Assembly: GCA_036703315.1 (NCBI GenBank)
Contig: DATNPH010000192.1
Span: forward strand, 1 to 31,620
Direction of reading: 5' to 3'
DNA from: DATNPH01 sp036703315
GTDB taxonomy: Bacteria; Cyanobacteriota; Cyanobacteriia; Cyanobacteriales; Coleofasciculaceae
DNA: 31,620 bases
Below the pieces are notes generated by a model, which saw only the letters and a list, made by a program, of their open reading frames with translations, was not told the origin of the DNA and made no database searches. Made by a program: the position numbers and the translations under genes. Below are positions 16,025 through 23,557 of this stretch, piece by piece; within the stretch, counting starts at the first letter, position 1; every line of letters begins with the position of its first letter.

Positions 16025-17572
16025 ATGCTCTATTTACGCCTGGAGGCAATTACCAAACGATTTGGCACGTTTGTTGCTAATGATGATATTAACCTGAGTA
16101 TTGATACAGGCAGCATTCATGCTTTGTTGGGGGAAAATGGCGCAGGTAAAACCACACTCATGAATATTTTATGTGGTTTGTACAGCCCTGATAACGGACA
16201 AATTTATCTGCAAGATAAACCAGTACAAATTACTTCGCCAAGTGTAGCGATCGCACATGGAATTGGCATGATTCATCAGCATTTTATGCTGGTGCCACAA
16301 TTGACAGTAACAGAAAATATCATTTTAGGTACAGGATTAAACTGGCGACTGAATTTATTGCAAAAAGCAGCAGAAATTTCTGCTATGTCCAAATCCTACA
16401 ACCTAGAAGTTGATGCCCTAGCCAGAGTCGGAGATTTACCCGTAGGCATGCAACAACGAGTAGAAATTCTAAAAGCTCTCTATCGTCAGGCAAAGTTGCT
16501 AATTCTGGATGAACCGACAGCCGTACTAACCCCTCCAGAAATCGATTCCTTGTTTAACGTGCTGCGCCAGCTAGCCGCTAATGGGCACACGATTATCTTC
16601 ATCAGCCACAAGCTGGAAGAGGTGATGCAACTGTGCAATACCGTTACAGTACTGCGACGCGGTAAGGTGGTGGCAACAACAACGACTCAAGAATCGACGC
16701 CCCAAGAGTTAGCCAAACTGATGGTAGGGCGAGAGGTTCTTTTTAAATTAGATAAATCGCAATATACCCCCCCAACCCCCCTCACTAAGGGGGGAGAAGA
16801 GTACGTCATCCTTGAAGTGAAAAGGTTACAGGTACAGGATGACCGACAAGTAACTGTTGTGCGAGATGTGTCGTTTCAAATCTACCCAGGAGAGATTTTA
16901 GGCGTTGCTGGGGTTGATGGCAATGGACAGCGAGAATTAGCTGATGCAATTACAGGACTATGCCTAGTTACTCAAGGACAAATTAAACTGGCAGGAAAAG
17001 ATATTACTCACTGGACACCCCAGCAAAGAGTAAAACGCCTTAAAGTTGGATACATTCCAGAAGATAGGCAGAAAATGGGCTTGGTAATGGGTTTTAGTGT
17101 TGCCAAGAATTTGATTCTCAAAGTGTTTAAATATTTGCCTTTTTGCCGTAACTGGTTCTTACAAAAGAAAGCGATTAACGACAAGGCAACTGCGGCGATG
17201 CAAAAGTTTGACATTCGCGCAGAACATGGCGGCATTAGAGTCAGCCACTTATCTGGGGGTAATCAACAGAAAGTAGTCTTGGCAAGAGAACTTTCTGGGG
17301 AACCAATGCTGATAGTAGCCATGCAACCTACTCGTGGTTTGGATGTTGGTGCAACCCAATATGTACAGCAGTGCTTGTTGGCAGAACGAGAACGGGGCGC
17401 AGCGATTCTGTATATTTCGACTGAGTTAGAAGAAGTCATGGCAATGAGCGATCGCATTGCTGTTATATATGAAGGTCAATTCGTGGATATTTTAGATGCT
17501 GCCTCTGCTACGGTCGAGCAGGTAGGTTTGTTGATGACAGGTGGTAAACTTTCGACAAGCGTTCCGACCTAG
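16025..17572 (+). CDS. Double ABC ATPase of the BMP-type nucleoside importer (NupA/YufO-like)
   Basis: A 515-residue cytoplasmic ATPase with two fused ABC domains, as in sugar and nucleoside importers. Domain 1 has Walker A GENGAGKTT (36-44), the variant signature LPVGMQQRVEILKAL and Walker B LLILDEPTAVLTP. Domain 2 has a degenerate Walker A (GVDGNGQREL), signature LSGGNQQKVVLAREL and Walker B-like LIVAMQPTRGLDVG; this asymmetry is normal for the family. The interdomain linker (about residues 245-258, YTPPTPLTKGGEE) is encoded by a C6-loop-G6 palindromic repeat, an in-frame insertion. ATG 16025 lacks an obvious Shine-Dalgarno. The gene is 20 bp from the next permease, so co-transcription is likely. 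Confidence 0.9.
   Translation: MLYLRLEAITKRFGTFVANDDINLSIDTGSIHALLGENGAGKTTLMNILCGLYSPDNGQIYLQDKPVQITSPSVAIAHGIGMIHQHFMLVPQLTVTENIILGTGLNWRLNLLQKAAEISAMSKSYNLEVDALARVGDLPVGMQQRVEILKALYRQAKLLILDEPTAVLTPPEIDSLFNVLRQLAANGHTIIFISHKLEEVMQLCNTVTVLRRGKVVATTTTQESTPQELAKLMVGREVLFKLDKSQYTPPTPLTKGGEEYVILEVKRLQVQDDRQVTVVRDVSFQIYPGEILGVAGVDGNGQRELADAITGLCLVTQGQIKLAGKDITHWTPQQRVKRLKVGYIPEDRQKMGLVMGFSVAKNLILKVFKYLPFCRNWFLQKKAINDKATAAMQKFDIRAEHGGIRVSHLSGGNQQKVVLARELSGEPMLIVAMQPTRGLDVGATQYVQQCLLAERERGAAILYISTELEEVMAMSDRIAVIYEGQFVDILDAASATVEQVGLLMTGGKLSTSVPT
16776..16794. repeat. G/C palindromic repeat inside the ABC ATPase gene
   Basis: CCCCCC-TCACTAA-GGGGGG, with flanking CCCCCCCAA, is a palindrome of the type dispersed in cyanobacterial spacers, and a relative with a 7-nt loop occurs at 14301-14321. 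Here it is translated, giving TPPTPLTKGG between the two ABC domains without breaking the frame. Confidence 0.75.
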
Positions 17573-17592
17573 ACATTCATTGAGCAGCATTT

Positions 17593-18633
17593 ATGGAAAC
17601 TAATCGGCGTCAGCCTGTTGTGCTGCCAATCTTGTCCCCGCTACTTGCGATCGCCGCTGCCCTGCTTGTTGGTGCTGGCTTAATCATCATCGCTGGAAAA
17701 AACCCGATCGCTGCCTACAGTACCTTATTTCAAGAAGCGATCGCCAACTACTACGGTTTTGGCAATACTCTAACCAAAACTACTCCATTGCTACTGACAA
17801 GCTTAGGTGTGCTGGTTGCCCTGAAAGCCGGTCAGTTTAATATCGGTGGGGAAGGTCAGATTTATATGGGAGGCTTAGGGAGTACATTAGTTGGGCTATA
17901 TGTCAAGGCACCCCTAGTAATTCATCTGCCACTAGCCTTGCTAGCAGGATTTCTTTTAGGAGCAATTTGGGGCTTGATACCGGGCTATCTCAAAGCAGTA
18001 CGGGGGGTGAATGAAGTGATTACCACCCTGCTGCTCAACTATGTGGGGCAGTACTTTATCAGTTACCTCGTCAATGGACCAATGATGCAACCCGGTGCGC
18101 CTAGTCCCTTCTCACCGAAGCTGCCTGAATCAGCACAATTGCCGACTATCCTGCCACAGACTCAAACCCATGCGGGGATTGTGATTGCCTTGATGGCAAC
18201 AGGGATTTTATGGGTTGTGTTTTTGCGATCGCCTCTTGGTTATCAAATCGAAGCGGTTGGTCAAAACCCGATCGCTGCTCGTTATGCTGGGATGTCAGTT
18301 AAACGAACCATCATGTTAGTGATGGCGGTAGCTGGTGGGTTAGCTGGGTTAGCTGGTTCCTCGGAAGTGATGGGATTGAAATATCGGCTGTTCGAGAATT
18401 TTTCTGGGGGGTATGGGTTTGATGCGATCGCGATCGCTTTCTTAAGTCGGGGCAGTATCCTTGGGGTTGTCTTCACTTCCCTCTTCTTCGGTGCCTTGCG
18501 TAGCGGTGCCAACGTCATGCAACGTAGTGCAGATGTTCCCGTAACCATTGTTTATGCCATTCAAGGACTCACTGTGCTATTCATTGCGATTAGTTTGGCA
18601 GTGGAAGGCAAGAAGCGATTAGCTAGCCATTGA
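17593..18633 (+). CDS. ABC transporter permease 1 of the BMP-type importer (NupP/YufP-like), IS-altered 3' end
   Basis: A 346-residue BPD_transp_2-family membrane protein with about nine hydrophobic segments. Family features include LVALKAGQFNIGGEGQIYMG, GVNEVITTLLLNYVGQYFI, AVGQNPIAARYAGMSVKRT and YGFDAIAIAFLSRGS. It pairs with the permease at 20235 to form the membrane channel for the BMP protein. Oddity: the TGA stop lies within the IS end. If 18629-20076 is removed, the frame reads on past Ser-His for another 24 codons (starting ELLLTPPIGHNL) to TAG at 20151. So the IS probably shortened a non-conserved C-terminal tail. The conserved core is complete, so function may be kept. Confidence 0.88.
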   Translation: METNRRQPVVLPILSPLLAIAAALLVGAGLIIIAGKNPIAAYSTLFQEAIANYYGFGNTLTKTTPLLLTSLGVLVALKAGQFNIGGEGQIYMGGLGSTLVGLYVKAPLVIHLPLALLAGFLLGAIWGLIPGYLKAVRGVNEVITTLLLNYVGQYFISYLVNGPMMQPGAPSPFSPKLPESAQLPTILPQTQTHAGIVIALMATGILWVVFLRSPLGYQIEAVGQNPIAARYAGMSVKRTIMLVMAVAGGLAGLAGSSEVMGLKYRLFENFSGGYGFDAIAIAFLSRGSILGVVFTSLFFGALRSGANVMQRSADVPVTIVYAIQGLTVLFIAISLAVEGKKRLASH

Positions 18634-18700
18634 CATCCTCCCTCGCTAACCCTAAACGGGTATAGCGAGGGATTCCCAAACCTCACGATTTGGGTTTCTG
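18629..18700 (-). ncRNA. Right end / predicted 3' part of the TnpB omega-RNA
   Basis: Minus-strand RNA running out of tnpB would fold into CCCAAA/TTTGGG (18675-18694) and then a 10-bp perfect stem TCCCTCGCTA/TAGCGAGGGA (18639-18648 with 18663-18672) with an inner ACCC/GGGT helix, ending GGATGTCAAT. In known TnpB systems the scaffold is the element's 3' end overlapping the tnpB stop, and the guide is the flanking host sequence. Here the guide would start GGCTAGCTAATCGCTTC, the complement of the permease gene's 3' end. Scaffold and guide limits are inferred by family analogy. Confidence 0.6.
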
Positions 18701-19882
18701 CTTCTTTCTCTGACGAGTTTTTCGCAACTGCCCTTTAGACTCATGCCTATCAGGTCTTACGTTCGCTCCACAGACTATCACCGCAAGCCCTGCGGCGAGA
18801 ATATTGTTGGCGGCGTTAATGTCTCGGTCATGGTGTGTCCCACATTCAGGGCAATCCCATTCCCGAACATCAAGCGGCAACTTACTCATTACGTGACCGC
18901 AATTTCCACAGCGCTTGGAACTCGGAAACCATCGGTCAATTTTAACCAGTGTCCGACCATACCACTGGCACTTATATTCCAACTGACGAACCAATTGGGA
19001 CCAACTGGCATCAGCAATCGCTTGCGCCAGCTTATGGTTCTTTATCATATTCTTCACAGCCAAATCCTCGACGGCAATTGTTTGGTTTTCGCGTACCAAT
19101 CGAGTAGTCAGCTTGTGAAGGAAGTCTTTACGAGTATCGGCAATAGCAGCTTGAATTCGAGCCACTTGTATTCTTGCCTTTTCCCTATTGTTAGAGCCTT
19201 TAACTCTACGAGACAGAGCTTTTTGAGCTTGTCTCAACTTAAAGCGAAGACGCTTGAAGTGTTTCGGGTTGGCAAGCTTCTCTCCGTCACTGGTTGTAAT
19301 CAGGGAGGTGATTCCCGCATCAATCCCTACTGCTTTACTAAGTTGAGGCAGGGAATTAACACTATGGTCTTCATGGTCTTCGACCAACAGCGAAACAAAC
19401 CAGCGTCCCGATGCATCCAGCTTCACGGTTACAGTGGATGGCTCACATCCTTCAGGGAGAGAGCGACTCCATCGGATGGGCAAGGGTTCAGAACATTTCG
19501 CCAACCACACTTGCCCATTGTTCCACTTGAAAGCCGAACGGGTAAACTCAGCACTGCCGCCACTACGCTTCTTCTTGAAGCTTGGATACTTGGCACGACC
19601 TGCCCAGAAGTTGGCAAAAGCTTTTTGCAAGTTCCTCAATCCCTGCTGAAGTGGAACACAGCTAACTTCGTTGAGGAAGTGCAAATCTTCTTGCTTCTTC
19701 CAAGTCGTCAGCATCCCAGATGTTTCACTGTACCCAACTCGTTCTTGCCGTTCATACCAGGCTTCTGTCCTGGTATGCAAGGCTTTGTTGTAGACCAACC
19801 TCACGCAACCCAACGTGCGGCGCAAGAGTTGTTCTTGTTCCTCGGTTGGGTAAAAGCGATAGCGGTAGGCGCGTTGAATCAT
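18683..19882 (-). CDS. tnpB: RNA-guided endonuclease TnpB (OrfB)
   Basis: A 399-residue TnpB with an intact RuvC-type active site: D188 in VGIDAGITSL, E272 in IAVEDLAVKNM and D354 in HDRDINAANN. A zinc-ribbon CGNCG...CPECG (C325, C328, C344, C347) sits between the last two. The N-terminus (RAYRYRFYPTEEQEQLLRRTLG) is the standard OrfB helix-turn-helix start. Length is normal for the family and there are no stops or frameshifts, so the nuclease may be active. Known TnpBs cleave donor sites to favour element retention. The C-terminal codons overlap the predicted omega-RNA. A 445-codon frame on the opposite strand is a shadow. Confidence 0.93.
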   Translation of the reverse strand: MIQRAYRYRFYPTEEQEQLLRRTLGCVRLVYNKALHTRTEAWYERQERVGYSETSGMLTTWKKQEDLHFLNEVSCVPLQQGLRNLQKAFANFWAGRAKYPSFKKKRSGGSAEFTRSAFKWNNGQVWLAKCSEPLPIRWSRSLPEGCEPSTVTVKLDASGRWFVSLLVEDHEDHSVNSLPQLSKAVGIDAGITSLITTSDGEKLANPKHFKRLRFKLRQAQKALSRRVKGSNNREKARIQVARIQAAIADTRKDFLHKLTTRLVRENQTIAVEDLAVKNMIKNHKLAQAIADASWSQLVRQLEYKCQWYGRTLVKIDRWFPSSKRCGNCGHVMSKLPLDVREWDCPECGTHHDRDINAANNILAAGLAVIVCGANVRPDRHESKGQLRKTRQRKKQKPKS

Positions 19883-20076
19883 GCCTTACATTTTACCACT
19901 TATTCTGTGAGGACTCCTAATATGTGTTGGGAAATTTTAGCCGGAGCTTTAGTGAGGATATTGAACCCCATAAAATTTCCCCCGTTTCCTCCCACCGTCA
20001 AAGCATTGGCGGTACTCGCCCAAAGGCTCGATGTATCCGCCTCGCTTATGACGGGGGTCTCCACGGGGGAAGAAAG
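19883..20076 (-). other. Left end of the IS200/IS605-type element
   Basis: About 194 bp between the inferred element edge and tnpB, without an ORF in the sense direction. It is GC- and purine-rich near the edge (CCCCCGTGG, then GACCCCCGTC) and contains short inverted repeats such as GGTGGGAGGAAACGGGGGAAA against TTTCCCCC. It presumably holds the single-strand hairpin recognised by a Y1 transposase and the tnpB promoter. Confidence 0.5.
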
Positions 20077-20234
20077 ATGAACTACTTTTAACTCCTCCTA
20101 TTGGCCATAACCTCTCTACTACTAGTTATCTCTACTGTTTGCTGGAAAGTTAGCAAGGGTAGACAGACAATCGCGATCGCCATCAGATTTGCAACATCAA
20201 CTAGCAGATCCTTATACCTTCACACGTCATTAAG

Positions 20235-21158
20235 ATGAACTTTTTCTCAGACTACCTCGTTGCTAGCCTGCGCCTATCCGTCCCGTTAGCCTTTGCTGCC
20301 CTAGGAGGACTTTGGTCAGAACGCTCAGGCGTGCTTAATATTGCGCTAGAAGGGATGTTACTAACTGGTGCATTTGTCAGTGCGGCGGTTGTCTTTTTCA
20401 CAGGTAACGTCTGGGTTGGAACCATAGCTGCCTTCATCGCTGGAGGACTGGTAGGCTTTCTCCATGCCTATCTCTGCGTCAGCTTACGTGTCGATCAACT
20501 CGTCTCCGGTTTAGCCATCAATTTAGCAGCAGCAGGATTAACAGCATTCTGGGCAAGAGTAATCTTTGCAACGAACAGCAATCAGCAATTACAGGGATTT
20601 GCACCTATCGGGATTCCGGTGCTGAAAAATCTTCCTCTGCTGGGTTCTCTCCTGTTTAATCAAGACCCCTTAGTCTATTTCCTGTTTTTATTAGTCCCCT
20701 TAAGTAGCTATCTGCTGTTTCGCACCAGTTTAGGTTTAGCCCTAAGAGCTGTTGGTGAATACCCTAGAGCCGCAGATACTGCGGGGGTATCAGTCGTCTT
20801 AGTGCGCTATATCAGCGTTATCCTCAGTGGCTGTCTCTCTGGATTAGGCGGCGCTTACCTCACGCTAGTACACGTCAAATTCTTTACAGAAGGCATGAGC
20901 GCGGGTAAAGGATTTATTGCGTTGGCAGCACTGATTTTCGGTAGGTGGCACCCAGTGGGTGCGGCCCTGGCTTGCTTGCTCTTTGGTGCAACAGAAGCAC
21001 TGCAACTGCGAATTCAAGCATTTAATCTCAATATCCCCTATCAGTTTCTCTCAATGTTGCCTTATATAGTTGCTCTATTAGCTCTGGTAGGGCTAGCAGG
21101 TAAGTCCATGCCTCCTGCTGCACTTGGCATTCCCTATGTAAAAGAGAGCCGGGACTGA
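20235..21158 (+). CDS. ABC transporter permease 2 of the BMP-type importer (NupQ/YufQ-like)
   Basis: A 307-residue BPD_transp_2-family permease with about eight membrane segments. The start contains LAFAALGGLWSERSGVLNIA and LEGMLLTGAF, the hallmark of the second nucleoside/BMP permease (SERSGVxNIxLEGxM). AVGEYPRAADTAGVSV and GLGGAYLTL follow, then AALIFGRWHPVGA. It should heterodimerise with the product of the gene at 17593. The two genes would normally be adjacent; here a tnpB element separates them, which may lower expression of this one unless the operon mRNA reads through or a new promoter is used. ATG 20235 lacks a strong Shine-Dalgarno. Confidence 0.9.
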   Translation: MNFFSDYLVASLRLSVPLAFAALGGLWSERSGVLNIALEGMLLTGAFVSAAVVFFTGNVWVGTIAAFIAGGLVGFLHAYLCVSLRVDQLVSGLAINLAAAGLTAFWARVIFATNSNQQLQGFAPIGIPVLKNLPLLGSLLFNQDPLVYFLFLLVPLSSYLLFRTSLGLALRAVGEYPRAADTAGVSVVLVRYISVILSGCLSGLGGAYLTLVHVKFFTEGMSAGKGFIALAALIFGRWHPVGAALACLLFGATEALQLRIQAFNLNIPYQFLSMLPYIVALLALVGLAGKSMPPAALGIPYVKESRD

Positions 21159-21215
21159 TAATTTCGGTCAGCTTAAAGCAAGCATTTGACGATTTCGAGC
21201 AAGCTAATCGGAAAA

Positions 21216-21335
21216 GAGGGAACGGGGAACAGGGAACAGGGGAAGAAGCCTTTTCATCCTTTGTTGTGTAGGAAGTTCATGGGCGTCTGTCTTGAAAATA
21301 GGGAGTGGGAAGTGGTAAGTGGTGAGTAGGGAAGA
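21216..21335. repeat. Two short tandem-repeat tracts
   Basis: 21216-21245 repeats GGGAACA/GGGAACG head-to-tail, and 21301-21335 repeats a GGGAGTG/GGAAGTG/GTAAGTG/GTGAGTA heptamer. Both are typical cyanobacterial spacer repeats, located between permease 2 and the hydrolase gene. They may mark the end of the transporter operon, but no terminator stem is clear. Confidence 0.7.
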
Positions 21336-21385
21336 GTGATTTTCTACCGCAACGTTTGATGTACTCGCGTTCATAGGAGTCTAAC

Positions 21386-22369
21386 ATGAGTGTCCGCACT
21401 ATTTTTCGAGCCGCTAAAGTCGATAGCGCTCAGCCTCCTTACGACACTATTCATCTGAGAGTCTTATATCCAGCGGGAATGCCCGGGAGTGAAACCGAAC
21501 GTGATTTGGGAATTGTACCCGCTGACGCAGACCAAGCTCCCTTTCCCGTAGTGATTTTCTTTAGTGGCGTTAACTGCGCTCCGGAAATGTACCAATGGCT
21601 GGCGGTTAAGTTGGTTGAGCGAGGACTGGTAGTGGTTACATTTGCCTGGGTTGCGGAAAACTTACCGGGAATTGTTGGTCTTACTCCCGGTGTTGATACA
21701 GCTATGTGGACTCCTGCTACCTACGGAACGGGTCCCACCGCTTCAGCATTATCGGCACTGCTAGGTGAACTAGAGCATTTACAGGCACAGGGAGTACTGG
21801 CTGGTTTGCTTGACCTGCAAAAGGTCGTTTTAGGCGGACATTCTGCTGGTGGCAGAGTAGCAATCGAAAGCGCTGACCCACGTTTTTTTCCCCAAGTAGT
21901 GGCGGCATTTGCTTACGGCGCTCATACAGCTGCCCCTGTAATGCTGGGGTTTAAACCGGGTACAATCTTGCCTCTACCTGACTCACTGCCCCTGTTGCTG
22001 ATGGGAGGTACTTGTGATGGGGTGATTGCTAATAGTAGCGATCGCTATGGTATCACTCTAGGAGATGCAACCACTTCAGTGATGCGCACATTCAAAGAGG
22101 CAATCTCTGGAGGACGAGATGATGCCTATCTGGTGCTCTTGGAAGGGGCAAATCACTTTTCCATCGCTGACCCGAAAGACCCAACCACAGGTCGTCCATA
22201 TTTAGACTTCCCAGCTACCCAGCCAGAAGAGAAAATCCGTTCTTTAATGGTTGAAACTATTGGCTTATTTATTGATGCTCATGTTCGTCATCAACCGAAG
22301 GCATCTCAATCCCTTAACCAGCTACTAAATGCTACCAATCCTCTGATTCAATTTTTTGAGCGCCATTGA
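21386..22369 (+). CDS. Alpha/beta hydrolase (dienelactone hydrolase/chlorophyllase-like)
   Basis: A 327-residue soluble hydrolase. The nucleophile elbow is LGGHSAGGR (Ser153), the likely acid is Asp211 in GGTCDGVI and the base His257 in EGANHFSI, giving a complete Ser-Asp-His triad. The oxyanion region is probably VVIFFSGVNCAP (55-66). The AFAYGAHT segment after the elbow resembles chlorophyllase/dienelactone-hydrolase relatives. There is no signal peptide, so it is cytoplasmic. ATG 21386 has AGGAG about 7 nt upstream. Between the importer and ureide-type genes it may hydrolyse an ester, amide or carbamate intermediate, a role like RutD in the Rut pathway, but that is inference. Confidence 0.75.
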   Translation: MSVRTIFRAAKVDSAQPPYDTIHLRVLYPAGMPGSETERDLGIVPADADQAPFPVVIFFSGVNCAPEMYQWLAVKLVERGLVVVTFAWVAENLPGIVGLTPGVDTAMWTPATYGTGPTASALSALLGELEHLQAQGVLAGLLDLQKVVLGGHSAGGRVAIESADPRFFPQVVAAFAYGAHTAAPVMLGFKPGTILPLPDSLPLLLMGGTCDGVIANSSDRYGITLGDATTSVMRTFKEAISGGRDDAYLVLLEGANHFSIADPKDPTTGRPYLDFPATQPEEKIRSLMVETIGLFIDAHVRHQPKASQSLNQLLNATNPLIQFFERH

Positions 22370-22475
22370 TTATACTTTTTGCAGATAGGTTCCTTCAGAG
22401 TGTTTGGTACAAGCATTCAGCGCAGCCAGGTTCTCTAAAGAGGTTTGCAAGATATTCAGCACAGAGGGTGAATTA

Positions 22476-22979
22476 ATGAGTACAGCAAAGACAGTTCAAC
22501 AATTGCCGATCCAATGGGTGACATCAGAAAATTTTCGCCCTTATGGTCAGGTAATCTTTGCTAGTAAAGACGGCAAAGCTTTTGATGCAGAGGATGCTCA
22601 ATTAAGCCTCCAAAATGGAGTTCCCCGGTTTTATATCATGCGGCTGCCTCACAGGGGTCGCAAGTTTCACAAAATCACTCGCCATATCCAATGCACTCAA
22701 TGTTTAGGTTCTCTGGAAGGGAAAGATTGGTTAATTGCAGTTGCTCCTCCTAATCATGAGACTGACCAACCCGCATTAGAGGATATTGCAGCTTTTCGGA
22801 TTCCAGGAAATTGCTTTATCAAGTTAGAGGTGGGCACTTGGCACGCTGGTCCCTATTTTGAGCAGGATTTTATTGATTTCTATAATCTAGAACTCACTGA
22901 GACAAATATCGTTGACCATTTCACCCACGACTTTCTAAAAAGTCATCAGCTAGAGTTTGAGATGATTTCGGTAGGCTAA
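22476..22979 (+). CDS. Ureidoglycolate lyase family protein (AllA-like)
   Basis: A 167-residue cupin-fold protein of the ureidoglycolate lyase/AllA family. AllA releases urea from ureidoglycolate, the last step of allantoin use. Visible features are the start WVTSENFRPYGQVI, RFYIMRLPHRGRKFHKITRH, the Q-x-LGSLEGKDWLIAVAPP core and IKLEVGTWHAGPYF. Length is normal for the family. The open frame extends upstream to 22404, but ATG 22476 has GAGG at about 9 nt and begins at the family's usual N-terminus, so I chose it. It lies 17 bp before the AtzG-like gene. Since allantoinase and allantoicase are not in the window, its substrate could be another ureido acid. Confidence 0.82.
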   Translation: MSTAKTVQQLPIQWVTSENFRPYGQVIFASKDGKAFDAEDAQLSLQNGVPRFYIMRLPHRGRKFHKITRHIQCTQCLGSLEGKDWLIAVAPPNHETDQPALEDIAAFRIPGNCFIKLEVGTWHAGPYFEQDFIDFYNLELTETNIVDHFTHDFLKSHQLEFEMISVG

Positions 22980-22996
22980 TAACTAACTTTAAATTG

Positions 22997-23182
22997 ATGA
23001 AAAAAAACAATACTATTGCTGAATATGTTGAGCAAATGAGCGAATTGCTGGATTTACAGATCGCTCCAGAACACTGCCCTAGTGTTATCAACAATTTTTC
23101 CACGATCGCTGCGATCGCTAAACTCGTTACAGAATTTCCCCTACCTAACGAAATCGAAGCAGCAACGGTGTTTGAGCCATAA
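22997..23182 (+). CDS. AtzG-like small protein (DUF4089)
   Basis: A 61-residue helical protein. The pattern AEYVEQMSELLDLQIAPEHC, then VINNFSTIAAIAKLVTEFPL and EIEAATVFEP, matches DUF4089/AtzG proteins (about 65-70 residues). These bind and stabilise the AtzE amidase; the Klebsiella equivalents are HpxX with HpxY in urate/oxalurate use. The partner amidase is in the same island at 24918 but is separated by a histidine kinase gene, an unusual split since these genes are normally adjacent. ATG 22997 is preferred over the overlapping TTG 22994. No Shine-Dalgarno is evident. Confidence 0.8.
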   Translation: MKKNNTIAEYVEQMSELLDLQIAPEHCPSVINNFSTIAAIAKLVTEFPLPNEIEAATVFEP

Positions 23183-23557
23183 AGCTTGGTCGTTGCCCTA
23201 TAAAATTCTATCGAGTTGCCAACTTCTATATTTACCTTTAGATAGATATTAGCTAGCCACTTCGAGGCAGGAATTTCAGATAAGATTGGTAAAGTGTTCA
23301 CCTGAGTGATGCCAAAAATTCTAGGCGTTGCTGATCATAAGTATGAAAAGACAGCTCAGCTCCCCGACTTCTTTGTTGAAACCTTGATTGCTGGGGGATG
23401 AATCTGATTCACAAGCCGGCGAGCTACCGGAAATCATAGTGTTATTCAGTAACGCCAAATTCTATATATAACTTACGGCTAGAGATTTGCGTTTCCCTTG
23501 ACAGGGGACAGTAACTAAAATAAGCACTAGCTGAGTAGCAAAGAATTGGGAAATTCT
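23183..23557. other. Spacer between the AtzG-like and histidine kinase genes
   Basis: About 375 bp. No gene recognised; the minus-strand frame over 22921-23301 is a shadow. It contains small hairpins: TGAATC/GATTCA near 23400, CCGG/CCGG near 23420 and TCCC/GGGGA near 23500. A promoter for the kinase-amidase pair probably lies here, but I see no perfect GTAN8TAC site. Confidence 0.35.

Larger units (their letters stand above)
18629..20076 (-). mobile_element. IS200/IS605-type element carrying only tnpB
   Basis: Boundaries are inferred from end structure. In minus-strand orientation the left end follows TTCAT (complement of 20077-20081), a plausible target/TAM pentanucleotide. The right end has a subterminal hairpin and finishes GAGGATGTCAAT. 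Joining 18628 to 20077 restores an open frame across the junction, which supports these limits (1448 bp, no target duplication, as expected for this family). No Y1 tyrosine transposase (tnpA) is present, so movement would need one in trans. It lies between two permease genes of one operon and is oriented against their transcription. Confidence 0.75.

Noticed and set aside
18743..20080. 445-codon plus-strand open frame across the tnpB element
   Set aside because: It is exactly antisense to an intact tnpB with all catalytic motifs, has no recognisable domain, and its composition reflects the tnpB reverse complement.
22404..22475. 24-residue N-terminal extension of the AllA-like protein
   Set aside because: Starts at a non-ATG codon without a ribosome-binding site; ATG 22476 has GAGG at suitable distance and matches the family start.
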